This document shows positions 24,158 to 36,000 of a DNA stretch of 64,000 nucleotides, one piece after another. The stretch spans positions 34,272,125-34,336,124 of the forward strand of contig NC_052392.1 in assembly GCF_009389715.1 (NCBI RefSeq), given 5' to 3'. The translations under genes and the position numbers were made by a program. Below the pieces are notes generated by a model. That model worked only from the letters and a program-made list of their open reading frames with translations. It had not been told where the DNA came from and made no database searches. The stretch comes from Phoenix dactylifera. Taxonomy: Eukaryota > Streptophyta > Magnoliopsida > Arecales > Arecaceae. Positions within the stretch are counted from its first letter, which is position 1, and each line of letters opens with the position of its first letter.

Positions 24158-25222
24158 TCAGTGGCGGTCCATAAAGTCCTTGATGGCCAGGATGAGCTCC
24201 TCCGTCCGCTTGGCTGTGGTGGGGTCCAAGTCGACGGCGACCTTGTTGAGGTAGAAGGAGTGGCTCACCTCTTTGTTCACCAACAGCTCCACGTCCTTGC
24301 CGGCCCTCCTCATGGCCTCGCAGTACTCCAAATTGGTGTCGCGGATCAGGTCCCTCTCCGCCACCGCCACCAGGAACGGCGGCAGCCTCAGCTCCTCCAG
24401 AGGCGGCGCCGCCTCCCCCATCGGGCACGTGTAGGGATGGTCCTTGGTAGCCCCCTCCGGCAGCCCCAGGGCCAGGAACTTGTCCAGCATGTCCAGGGTG
24501 AAGAAAACCGAGTCCGACGGGAGCTCCAGTTCCGACCGGCTCCGGGTCGACCGGACGAACCCCGGGTGGAGCGGAATACCGCCCGCCACCTTGAGCGGCG
24601 ACCAGAACCCCTCCTGCTCTTCCTCCAGCCGGCCCGCGCGCGCCGCCACCTCGTGCACCACGTTCCCCCCGGAGCTGTCCCCGATGAGGAACACCCGGGA
24701 GAAGTCGGCGCAAGCGCGTAGACGCTCCGCCGGGTCAGCCGCCGCCTCCGGCGGCGGCGGTGGGGCTTGGGCGAGGGAGCGGAGGTGGAGGAGTGCGCGG
24801 AAGCCAGCGTCCATAGCGGCGGGGAGGCGGTGCTCGGGAGCGAGAGGGAGATCGACGGAGACGACGATGGCGGGGACGGCGCGGGCGAGGCGGGAGTAGA
24901 ATTGGTGGTACATGAACCAGGAGAAGTGGGAGATGCAGAAGCCTCCGCCTTGGAATTGGAGGAGTATGGGAAGCGCTTTCCTCCGCCCGTCGCCACCGTG
25001 CTCCGGCGGCAGCTCGGGGAGGTAGAGGCGGAGGGAGGGGTCGCCAGGGAGGTCGAGGAGGGTGATGCCATCGCGGGGGGTGTCATGGGAGGGGACGGGT
25101 TCCATGAGGAAAAGGGCCTCGGGCGGTCCGGTCCAGGTCCGGTCGACGGACCCGTCGTCGAACACCCGGAGCCAGCCCGAGACCTCGTCCACCACCCGCT
25201 TACTCTTCTCCTGGCCGACCAT
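24158..25222 (-). CDS. Class-I plant carboxylesterase (CXE, GID1-like alpha/beta hydrolase)
   Basis: Complete single-exon frame of 354 residues, the usual CXE length, in a GC-rich island typical of monocot coding DNA. It belongs to the hormone-sensitive-lipase-like alpha/beta hydrolases that hydrolyse short esters in the cytosol. The order of motifs is clear: oxyanion-hole region FQGGGFCISHFSW at 90-102, LPLAPEHRLPAA at 125-136, nucleophile elbow GDSSGGN at 181-187 (Ser183), catalytic Asp291 in AERDLIRD, and His321 in SHSFYLNK. With an intact triad it is probably an enzyme and not a gibberellin receptor, since GID1 receptors lack the catalytic His. One oddity is that the family's HGGG motif reads QGGG here (Gln91, codon CAA). 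A Pro-rich loop at 154-158 is probably lineage-specific. The substrate cannot be told from sequence. The first Met is used; a TATA box lies 75 bp upstream. Confidence 0.95.
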   Translation of the reverse strand: MVGQEKSKRVVDEVSGWLRVFDDGSVDRTWTGPPEALFLMEPVPSHDTPRDGITLLDLPGDPSLRLYLPELPPEHGGDGRRKALPILLQFQGGGFCISHFSWFMYHQFYSRLARAVPAIVVSVDLPLAPEHRLPAAMDAGFRALLHLRSLAQAPPPPPEAAADPAERLRACADFSRVFLIGDSSGGNVVHEVAARAGRLEEEQEGFWSPLKVAGGIPLHPGFVRSTRSRSELELPSDSVFFTLDMLDKFLALGLPEGATKDHPYTCPMGEAAPPLEELRLPPFLVAVAERDLIRDTNLEYCEAMRRAGKDVELLVNKEVSHSFYLNKVAVDLDPTTAKRTEELILAIKDFMDRH

Positions 25223-25296
25223 CTTGGGCTAGACTGAGAGATGGATGGATAATTCCAACTTCTAAGGCTTCAGGGAATTGAAACGTAGGCAGTGGG

Positions 25297-25304
25297 TTTT
25301 ATAG
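25297..25304 (-). promoter_or_regulatory. TATA box of the carboxylesterase gene
   Basis: On the minus strand CCCTATAAAACCC lies 75 bp upstream of the ATG at 25222, which leaves room for a short 5' UTR. It is the only good TATA-like site in the proximal upstream region. Confidence 0.6.
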
Positions 25305-26102
25305 GGGTTTCTGGCGGAGTGGGTGGATTTCTTCCAGGCATTTTCATGGAAATTTTCTGTAGGACTTCAGCGAAAGCGTTTACCAAAGGGTCGTCTATCC
25401 CCTGGGATAAGCCACAACTTGGTGAGATCAATAAGCCTCGCCAGCACTTGATGTTTGGGCAGGATAAAGTAAATCAAGTGAACAATGGGAATTAATATTA
25501 GGCATGTGGTAGGTGAAATATGAACTAAGACCACCGTACGTAACACATACTTTCAATCTATGCGGGCACTCCCGCTGCAATATTTAATTTTCTAAGAAAT
25601 GACAGGAGGACGGTGCTTACACGAGATTAGCATGAATTGCCGATGTATCAAAAATAATAATAATAAAAAATTATATTGGTAATTAGAGGGCATATACATT
25701 TCAAGTTCAGTAATTTATGGTGTAAACTTGTCCTGCCCAGGAAAGTTATAGCTTTTTTTCACCAACTGCAGCACCGTGCTCTCTCGTTGAACACTACCAA
25801 TATATCATATTACTTTTTAAGAAGTCATTTATTTCTTTTAAACATTTGGTGGGAGGGTGCTTTCCAGCAAGCGACATAACGGACAAATTATATCTCACAC
25901 GAAATCGCGACGAAATAAGTAGGATGGCAATTTGTGACAAGACATATCGAATCTACAAAATGGTGACGTATGATTCGTACAGTCCACCACCGTACAGTGT
26001 ATGTGATATAAGATACAATTTCTCAACCTCAAAGAGTGGTGGATGTTTCGAACCATACGTTTGGCAGAGAACAATAAACAAAAATCATAAGAGGCAGACA
26101 TT

Positions 26103-26139
<37 letters not shown>

Positions 26140-26339
26140 GATCAAATTTTACCATATTTTCTCTGATACCTACATTAGAGAAGAAATCTAAAAGTTAAAG
26201 ACTCATTTTACTAATAGAGTCGTTAGTCTTATGATTAACAAAAAAAGTGCAGCATCTTTTTTCTTTCTTATTTTTAGAACATGCATTTTATTGATACACA
26301 CTATATGATTAGGTGATGCACTCTGAGCAAAATAATTAT
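25305..26339. other. Upstream flank of the carboxylesterase gene; no gene seen
   Basis: AT-rich, with a short AAT run near 25650 and an A-run followed by a TA microsatellite at 26104-26139. Nothing coding is supported. Confidence 0.4.
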
Positions 26340-28312
26340 CTATATAATAATCCAGATTTTTGGGCTCATGGGCCGGCTTGGAGTAGCCAGCCCAGCCCGA
26401 CCTCGACTCGCCCAGTTTGTGGGCCGGCTCAAATAGGCCAGGCCCAAACCCAATGCGTGCTCGGCACGTGAGGGGATTGAGGAAGAAGACCTTGGTTGGG
26501 AGTCTTCTTCCTCTTCGATTCTGATGGAAACGACGACTCCTTGAGGGCATTCCGAGTTCGTTTCGAACTCAAGGATTTTGCCTATTTAACTCTCTTCCTC
26601 CTTTGATTTCTTTCACCCAAATCACCGAGAATCGCTGCGATTTAAGCTCTTCTTCTCCAAGCCTCCTCCTCAATTTGCCGCTTGAAAGGGCCACTGGAAT
26701 CTCGCCGGACCAAGGTGAGAGCTCTTCGCCTTATTCCCTTTCTTTCTTAGGCTTCTAGCCATTGTTCTTGGCCTTTTGGAGCCGGCAAATAGCCAAAAAG
26801 TCGCCGAAACCATGATACCATTATTTCGGTCTTCATCCTCCTTATTTCGTCACCGCTGGCCGCCGTTGGTCAGGGATGCAATCGCCGTGGCTACCGTTAA
26901 GTGGGGGGCAGGCCACCATGGCCATCACTCCCTTAGATTTGCGAAGAGGAAGAGAGGAAGGGGTGGGTTGTTCGTGAAAAGAGGAGAGAGAGAGTTGGCC
27001 ATCTCTCTCCTCTTCTAGTTTCTCTCTTCCTTCTTTCTCTTTTTCTCTTTTAGTATCTTTCTCTTTCTAGTTGACTCGGATAGGTGATGATTGGGCCTCG
27101 GGGGACTGGGTGATGGACTCCTGGTGGATGCTAGCAGGCAGTCTAGGTTACTAGTCCACTGTTTGACTTTCTTTTAATAATCAAGTTTGATTCTATAGAG
27201 TGAGAGTCATCTACATAAGAAGATTCTAATCGGAGTACTTTGTAACCTAGTTCATAGACCTTAAAGCGGATCAGTGATCATTATGTTAGTTAGTCTTCAA
27301 TAGAGATAGGAATTTCTGTACTTGGATCACCATCTAAATATATTTTGATTTATATCACTGGATTTGCAACGTGAGATTTGTATCGATTTGGCATATGATA
27401 ATATGGTTGTATATAAATTTCATTACAAATATATTTATGTGGTTATTATACGTATTAGATGTTGATGATTATATAACCAAAGATACCTTGAAGTTGAGAG
27501 AAATTCATTGTATATATGATAATTGATTTGATAAGAGTAACAGATAAATCAAACGGATAAGATATAGTTGGGACTAACAACTTCATAGCACCCATGGGTT
27601 GACACATGGAAAGCCTCCACGAGCTTATGTGTGGGAAGCCCCCACGGGCTATAACATGGGCCGAAGAGCCCTAACGGGCTATAACACGGGCTGGATAGCC
27701 ACCACGGGCTATAACATGGTATAATATCAGTCTTGGACTGAGTTATGATATTGGTTAGTCTAAAACCTGAAAAATAATAAAAAAAATCTGAAAAGCAAAT
27801 TAATAAGAAGCGAATAACATGACATAAAGAAATTATTGTTGAATAATTGTGCGTGTATGCTTTTTTGAAAAAAATAATAGTGAGAACTTATATGCATGTT
27901 ATTTATGAGTTTTTCTTACTATTGATACGATATTCATTTATCTAGTATTATTAATTGATTATTTTTATATTATTTATAGTGTAGCAATTTGAGATTTGTA
28001 TTAGGCGGTAAACCTCACAACCTCCTTTCTTTTTCTCTTTTTTAGAGTTATAGGTTGGATGGATAGTACATGGCTATAGTTGAAATCACAGGTGGAGGGG
28101 ATGATTAGATGGAGCATCATTGTTACTAGTTGGAAGATTAAATTTTGTAATTGGAATAGTTTTGTTACCTGTTATAAAATGAGATCATTTTGGTTCACAG
28201 ATATCCAAGTGGTGATAAAATTTTAGGCCTAACATATTCTCTAGGGCTCTGCTCTAGGGAGTGGCGGTCATGTTGCGTTCCGAACCAAGGTGCTGGATCC
28301 GGGGTGTGACAA
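26340..28312 (-). mobile_element. LTR-like element with internal minisatellite, copy 1
   Basis: Read on the minus strand the segment starts TGTCACACCCCGGATCC (28312) and ends in GGGCTTGGGCCTGGCC-like and AGCCC-rich sequence near 26350. This is the inverted counterpart of 60592-63263. Shared blocks are the TGTCACRCYCC start, a tandem CCCGTGG..GGCTAT array (27590-27725), a purine-rich part with GAGTTAAATAGGC, and the GGGTTTGGGCCTGGCC block. No gag-pol sequence is present, so it may be a solo LTR of a Gypsy-type element. The inner end is not exactly fixed. Confidence 0.6.
27590..27725. repeat. Minisatellite with CACGGGCTATAACATGG units
   Basis: About five imperfect units of roughly 26-33 bp, each with ACGGGCTATAACA(T/C)GG or CCCACGGGCT. 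They lie inside the LTR-like element and are related to the array at 61283-61520 on the opposite strand. Confidence 0.8.
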
Positions 28313-28329
28313 TCTAGCATGTCAGTACA

Positions 28330-28930
28330 TAACTCTAGGTAAATTGATGCATAGTTTTCACAATATAGTATTCACCAATACACAGTATACGTCCAGATGA
28401 GACAAACTTAACAAATTAGACAAAGCTTGGAACTATATACTAGTACTGATGCATACCATATTTTGAAAACTATATATCAATTTTTTTAGATATATGCATT
28501 AACTTGCTAGATGACTAATTTGCTTGAAGTGTATTACCTAACTATATAGTGTGTATTGATAAAAAGCATACTCTAAAAATTGTGTGTCGATTTATCTGGA
28601 TGTATATATTATATTACTGATGGGTGTGTATCAAAAGGGCTTGTAGTATGCATTAGGAAGTCGATGAGTATGTATCACCCGATTTATGTAGTTTACTAGT
28701 GACCATAATATTTCGGAAATTAGGTATCATTTTATTTGGAAATGTGCATTGGGTAACTAGATAACTAATTTTCAAAATTATATCACCTCATTGTATACTA
28801 TGTACTGGTGAATACCATATTCTGAAAACTGTGTATTTACTTACCTAGAAATATATATTGATTTGTTAGATAATTAATTTGCTTGGTGTGCATTACTTGG
28901 CTATCTGATGTGTATCGGTAAAATGTACGT
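28330..28930. repeat. Degenerate tandem repeat, period about 125 bp
   Basis: Several units carry ATACCATATTxTGAAAACT, then ATATATTGATTTGTTAGAT or a variant, then CTAATTTGCTTG, then GTGCATTAC. Copies start near 28440, 28560, 28690 and 28800. They are strongly diverged and non-coding. Confidence 0.55.
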
Positions 28931-31418
28931 TTTGAAAATGATGAAGAAAAAAGATGCTGTGCTTTTTTTTTTGTAATTACGAGACAAACGACTTAGATAA
29001 TAAGGGAAGCTTTTGATTTTTAGGTTTCTTTTTTGAGATGAGTACCGGAAAAAATATAGTAAAATAGAAAATCTGCCCCATATTTTTTTGTCTGGTGCCT
29101 GGGCCATATGACATTTTGTTCAAGCACGTCCTTGTTACCTTCCAGCTTCTGATATATTTTCTTTTTCTTTCTCCCGTTTGCTTGTGAAATCTGAAACCCA
29201 TGACCATTGACTTCAGTCTACGTTGAAAAAAGATTGGAATAACGGGCTTTCTTTGAGATGATTCCCAGAAGTTGTCAAGTGGCTTCGAGCCGACATCCGC
29301 TGGTATGGAAGTGACCAAGAATAGTTTATCTCATACTTTGACTTGGACTTCTCATACATCCATCAAAGACTTCTGTGCAACTGGGCAAGACTTCGTCTAT
29401 TGTTGCAGTGATGAACATAAATCATAAAATATTGGCTAAAAACCAAGCTAATCCTTACGAAAATGGGGGAATTAAGAGAGAGAATTCCATCAACAAAGCT
29501 ACTATTTTCATTAAACGCAAAACGAAGTAGAAACAAAGAGCTTCTCTGCTAAGTACAAAGTTTAAAAAATTGTTAGAAAACATATCCATATTAAGAATTC
29601 TGCATACAATGTTAAAAATTAACATTAAAGTGCATTTATGAAAAAATATACCCAAGTAAAGAGGAAAGAAGCATTTTGGTTTCGAGTGACAAAACTGTAT
29701 AGGTCGGTTTACAATGGCAGAACCTGAAAGAGAAATCCCTCTTTCCCTCAACAATCAATAAAGAGTTTTCGAATTTTGTCAAGACTCGCAAACTAGACTT
29801 CCATTTTGTCTCCCACTCAACATGATCCAAAACTATTACCAACTTTTAATTCACTGACAACTCCACCCCACCTGAGCAAAGTTTCCATTCCCACTCTGTC
29901 CATAACGAAGACTCAAAAATTTTCCAGAGCTTACCACTTTACACACCCCTATCTTTCCATATAACTCCCAATAAACTCATCATTCATGTTCATGATTTTT
30001 GTCATCCTCAATTGATACATTTTATTAAGAATTCAGATCCTCTCCAATTACCGGAGAGGTCCAGTTCAATCATCTGCAATCCATACATCAAGCAACTTTG
30101 CATGATTAGATAAGGCTATTAAATCTGCATCCGGGCCTTGTCCAATCTTCCACCATTGCAGGATACAACAAAAAGGTGGTTTCAACCAGGCCTCTCCAAT
30201 TTTGAGCACAAACTTGGGAGAATTTGAAGTCCTCTTCTAGGTATAAACTTCATATCCTCTTGAACAAACCACATTTTTCACTTATATATTCCATTAATTT
30301 GTTTTTTATTTATATAATTTATTAGTTTATATAAAATAAATGTACTTTTAATCTGTTGCTTGTAAGCATCTAACATGAGCAAAGTTATTCAAAACTCCCA
30401 ATTACAATAGGAATCCCAGTGTACGCTACCACATAAACGTAGAAGCTTTTCTCTTCTTTGACTGTCCCATTTTTATCCCATCAACATTCCAACGTGGGGA
30501 AAAACCATTGTTGGGAAATACCTTTAGGACCCTTAAAGTTGCCCCTTTAGCAAGTTGGGGAATAATAGGATGCCTTATTTTGGATGTAAGACGAAGCACT
30601 TCACATGTTACATAGATTTTTTTTGACCACCAATCAGACTTCAGGTCAACATTAGCATCAAGCAGATAAAACAAAAAAATCAATCAAAGAAACGTCTAAC
30701 ACCATGAAGATTGCAATTTTGATATGCTATCATACACTAGTATTGTCTTGGTATAATTTAACAATATGGTGCAGGTACTTCACACAATGAGAGTTTTAAA
30801 TATTCCTTACATTGATCACAAAGTAATGCATTCGCACCAATAACACACTCAAAGTACAGGAATCTATAGGGAATGCCAGACGTTTCAAACTGCGAAAGCC
30901 TAAATCGATCCATACAAAGTTGCAATTATCAGAACAAGTAACTAGCACTTGAAGAAATATGATCGCAAAGCCAATCAGAACACAGATTTATACTGTATGC
31001 AGCTATCACAGCATACAATGAGAGAAGCTTCACTCAAAAATAGTTGAAAACCCATTATACCATGAATCTGGCCAGAGCACATACACCATCCGATGCATAT
31101 GTTTGTTGATTGTTAGTCACAATGGAGAAATCCAAGCATTCCTCCACGTTGAATATAAATAACAGAAAAGAATTATTTTTTACACTAGCAAAATATATGC
31201 TGTGTACAGTTTAGATCTTGAGATGCTCACATGAAGTACAAAGAAAAAAAGGAGAGAACAAATTTTGAAGTGCAGAAGGTGTCCACATATAACAATTGAT
31301 GTTCTTTTCTTTGTTTTTCTTTTCACCTCAAAATATTTTGATACAAGAGCCGAAACTTTCTCTCAACAGAGAAAGAAAACCAGCTATGCAGGTAGAAAAC
31401 TTATGAAGACAGCTAATT
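28931..31418. other. Intergenic DNA and 3' flank of eIF2B-gamma
   Basis: AT-rich with no open frame that looks like a protein. The 3' UTR of the minus-strand eIF2B-gamma gene must lie just below 31419, but I cannot place its polyadenylation site. Confidence 0.4.
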
Positions 31419-32992
31419 CTACTTTCTTGCCAAGGGCTCTGACTTGTACTCACTGCCAGATGTAACAACATAACCTGCTCCAACCTGACAGTAGCAAATA
31501 GTAGAAAAAACATATAAGCAATTAGACAACATATGTAGCAGGACAACATTCTGTAACAAGGTTGACACGCTCAGAATGGCAGAGGGTGATAAGCAATCAC
31601 CATAGATTGCTGCAAGGAACAAACACTTCCCATGTTTTCCAAGCATGGGATAAAAATTATTTGTGGATTGGTATCTCTGCTTGGACTAACAGAGTCCAAC
31701 TTTTATAATTGATCTGCTGGAACTGTGGTACGTGGATTCTCATTACTGTAACTTGCCTTTTATTGTCCTTTTTTCATGCATATGTGTGATGTGCGGTCTG
31801 CAGTATTATTTCCAAGGATTCGTACAATTTGCCAAGATTATCAACAAAGTTGGTGGGATTCACAGTTGTCCACATGTTTATCATGCCTTGTTTGTGGATG
31901 ATTCACTTCATCCACGGTTGGTATGCAGGGTATGCAAGAATGCTTGAAGGTCAGAAGCTTGTAGGCAGATTTCTGTGCTCTTGCCAGTTTACATTGAATC
32001 TTCAAGATAGTCATGAAGATCAAGTTCTAAGAGGACAATTTGACTTGCAAATATCTACTAAATGGATTAGGTGAATGACTATGGTAAATGTCTTCAAAAT
32101 GCCTTAATATCACCATTATCTAATAAGTTTTTTCTTCTCTGGTTCATCCTTTCAAGCTGTAACATGATTCCTAAATATACGAGGGTTAAAGTTGAAACAA
32201 TTTAAAATTTCTTCTGGTCCAAACTCCATGATTTTAGAGGTTTCAATTTCTTAAACATAATCAAACCTTCATTAGAACATTTAGAGCCCTAGGCATGATA
32301 AAAAGTTGAGACAAATAGGTCTGTCATGCTTTGTAGTGAGCAAGCGCCATAATTCATTTATAAGCTTTTAAACTTGTGCTGACAATTACAAATCCGTGCA
32401 GTACTTAGCACTAGTTTTTAATAGGAAGAGCTCATTACCTATGTGGAATACCATACTTAAGCTCTAAAAGGTGATATCATTAGCAACATAAAGCTATAAG
32501 GAAGAAATGAGAATATAGATACTAGTGGCTGTTGTTGGACTGATGATCATTATCTATTGTATTAATAACAGTGTTTTAGTAATGCTGGTATTGTTCACAA
32601 CATAATTAAAGCATCTAAGATAATGGATCAGGGAGAATGAATATTCATAGATGGACTTGTCCTTTGAGCCTTCTGTTAATGATGCTTTTTGTATCAATTA
32701 TTCAATTCTCCTGACTGTAACTCGATAGCAGAGCCGGCCCGAGCCTTAGGCGATCGAGGCGGTCGCCTAAGGTCCCGGGCCAATGGAAGGCCCCGGGAGG
32801 TGAAGGGAGAAAAGAAATTGAGAGAGAGAGGGGGAAGTTTTTGGCACCGTGATCAAAAGGAAGCAAAGGCCCCTTTTAAAACAGAAACAGGAGCTGGCTA
32901 CGAGTCTTCCCCCTTGATGGAAGGGAGGTGGAGAGTTTTCTGGCCTGCAGAGGAGCAATTTGGGAAGTTGGGGACAGTAGTTTTGTTTTGGG

Positions 32993-33052
<60 letters not shown>

Positions 33053-36000
33053 GGATTTGGTTGGCTTGATACCCGCCTGAAGCCACTCTTATCTTTCATC
33101 CTTTCTCTTTTTTGGTTTTGGTCTTGGTTTTCCTTCCCTCACAATACTCCTGATCCACCTGGGCCATCGGGAAGAAAGATAGGGGGATTGGAGATGGACT
33201 TCTTGGAGGGTAGAGAGAGAAAAGGAGGGAAGAGGGGGGGGGTGTTGAATGGCTGCTGTGCTGTGATGCTGCAGTAGCTGCTTCGGTACTCACCAAGTAA
33301 GGGTACTCACTTTGAAAGGGAGATGGTGGGATGGGATTTTTATTAATTAGATCGAGTGAATTTTCCATAATGCCCCTACTTTCTTTTCTAGAAAAGGCCT
33401 GGACAAATTCTGCTCTTGCTTTACCATAATTCCCATAATTTCTTTATCTTGACCATGAAGTGCCATAGGATGATCTTTTCCTATTCTACTCTTACTTGAC
33501 AGAATAAAAGTATTATTAAGCATTATCTCAGTTATTTAATCAGTTTCATGGCTCTTTTCTTAGGTTAATTACTTTTCTATATTTTCATTCAAAAAGTATA
33601 TTAAATTGAAAAGACTTCTTATCTATTCTTATTAGATTCGTGTATCTTTATTGGAATATTATACTTGATTACTATCTATTTTTATATCATTTTTAAAAAA
33701 TATTTTATACTTATTTAAAATTTTATTATTAAAAAAAAGGCCTCATCTATTGGATTCGCCTTAGGCCCCTAAATGTATTGGGCCGCCCCTGCTCGATAGG
33801 GATCACTCCCCAGAAGGTAATGTGACAATAAAGAAAAATAAAAGTTACATTATCCTCCCATGTCAGAAAAGCAGGCAAAGCCAAATGACCTTCCATTGTA
33901 GCGCAGCCACAATGCCCTCAGGCCTCAGCCTTAGTGCTATACAGAAAACCAATCTTTGGCTCCTTATCTCATCAAGGAAAGTTTTCAACAACGCTTACAT
34001 CTTCTATCCCTTTGTTACCCTACTGGAGGCTGTCAACATTTAAGCAAAAACCCACTAAAGGGAATTGATTACTTGGTCAAGCCAAAAGCCTCAATAAAGT
34101 GGCTCACCATCTAACTTTGTGATGTTCAACAAAACGATGTTCAAAAAAAATAAGACAGCCAATGATACGACAGTATTCAGTACGCTTAGAAGCAACAAAC
34201 AGTAAATCGAATAAGGATTTAAACAAAAATATCAAGATATTATAACATCTTGAAATGAAGGCAACTACAATACAAGAAGTTATAGAGAAGGCCAACCCTT
34301 TTCTCAAATTAACAAAGGATATGCTACATCAAACAAGCAGTGATGGAAGCATAACCAGCAAAAGTAATTTTATTATCAACACCAACAGAACTACAACATC
34401 ATTTTAGGAGGCATCATGTGAAGAAAGTATAACATCCTTCACTCTCAACCAAGCTCACATCGAAGACAACATGCCCAAAGCACTTTACCAAGATGACAAA
34501 CTGTGGCAAGAGAGTGGAAAATGTTAGGTGAGAACTGCATTTAGGCTTCTTTAAGAATCACCATAACGAGCCTTGATGTCCTTGAGAAGTCAACCATGAA
34601 TAGCAGCAATTGTTATAATGATGTGAATAATGGCTCTCTCCACTAGGGTGAACATCACATCCAATTGACAACAAACTCCTAGGTAAACCCTCAAGGAATT
34701 ATAAACTTTACTGGCGTAACAAACCATCCAAATAGGTCTCAAACTTGAATACTCACTTGCATGAGTGCATCTATAAGTGACATTCACAACAAGAGGAACA
34801 AACTCCCAATTCCTAAGAGCCTGAAGGTTCTCAATCAGAGCTACCTAGATGATGATGACTCCCACTAGAGGACTGATTCTCTTAAGTAGTTTCAAGGATG
34901 AGAACTATGGAAATTAGGATTTTTCATAAAAGAGTATTGCACCATCTTAAGTTAACAGCAAGTGTTCTAGTGCTGATGATGTTAGTATGTGGCATGTGGA
35001 CGGCTGAACCAAAGGGAGCATCCAGGGAAAAGACTATCAAATATCAATCGTACCATCAGAATTCAAGTGTATACAAAAACGGGATACCCAAGGGCAATGG
35101 TGATAGACATCAATAGTTAAACACCGAGAAGTTGTAGTCTCACTGCTATAAGAGGATGACACCAGAGCAAGGTTTGAAGAATTTATCCATACTATTTTAT
35201 ATATGTTATGTATTGTGTTAGCAATAATAAGGACATGGGAATACATGTCTCTAGGCTATAAAACAATTCGTAACATTTCTGTATTGATATGTATTGAAAT
35301 GTACAAATGTTTATGGAAGCCATATGCATAGATATGACCAACATGTAGTGCTACAAGTTTGACCCCTACTTCCACATTTTTAACAATGCCCAACAATTTT
35401 AAAAAGACTTGTTTCTATCCAAGGCAGTCTAAACTACTCTTGTTGATCTTTCTCAGCTTACTTTCCATAATTGAAGGCCAAACATACAGGACACATTATG
35501 AAAAAAGTGTCATTTTACATAAGACTTTACAAATCAAGGAATCCCAAAATATATAACCTGTGCATATGGCTCCCACAATATTAGCAGTACGTGAAAAACT
35601 ACAATGTAACAAAAACAAGCCTCCATTAGTTTTTACATGAACTTTGAGCATTATTTGTGTTGTTAATGTCTAATCATAGATCTATAATAAAAGTATGTGT
35701 GACATATTGCCAGAAGTTATGTGACATCTGCATTAAAAAGCAATCAACAGAGATGTCTAAGTTGTAACTATATATTTTTATACATTAATAGAGGGAAACT
35801 ATGTTTACTCATTTAAAATTTTTGTATACTAGCATAAAGCAATTAAAATTGATTATTTAGAAAATTGAACAAAGCTGCATGTCTAAGTTTGGTAGATATG
35901 AATATCTATACATGCATAATTTCTCATTCTATTATTTACTGCTTATCGGCATGTGCAAAGGGAATAAGGCAACAACGGGCTGTTTCATTAAACCTGAACA

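Noticed and set aside
24161..25237. Long open frames antisense to, and in other frames of, the carboxylesterase
   Set aside because: They arise from the high GC content of the real gene, have Arg/Pro/Ser-rich compositions and no conserved domain.
27590..27725. CRISPR-like array
   Set aside because: Units are directly adjacent with no unique spacers, vary in length, and sit inside a eukaryotic LTR-like element.
32689..33099. Open frames with Arg-Glu or Ser-Leu repeats
   Set aside because: They are translations of the (GA)n microsatellite inside a transposable element.
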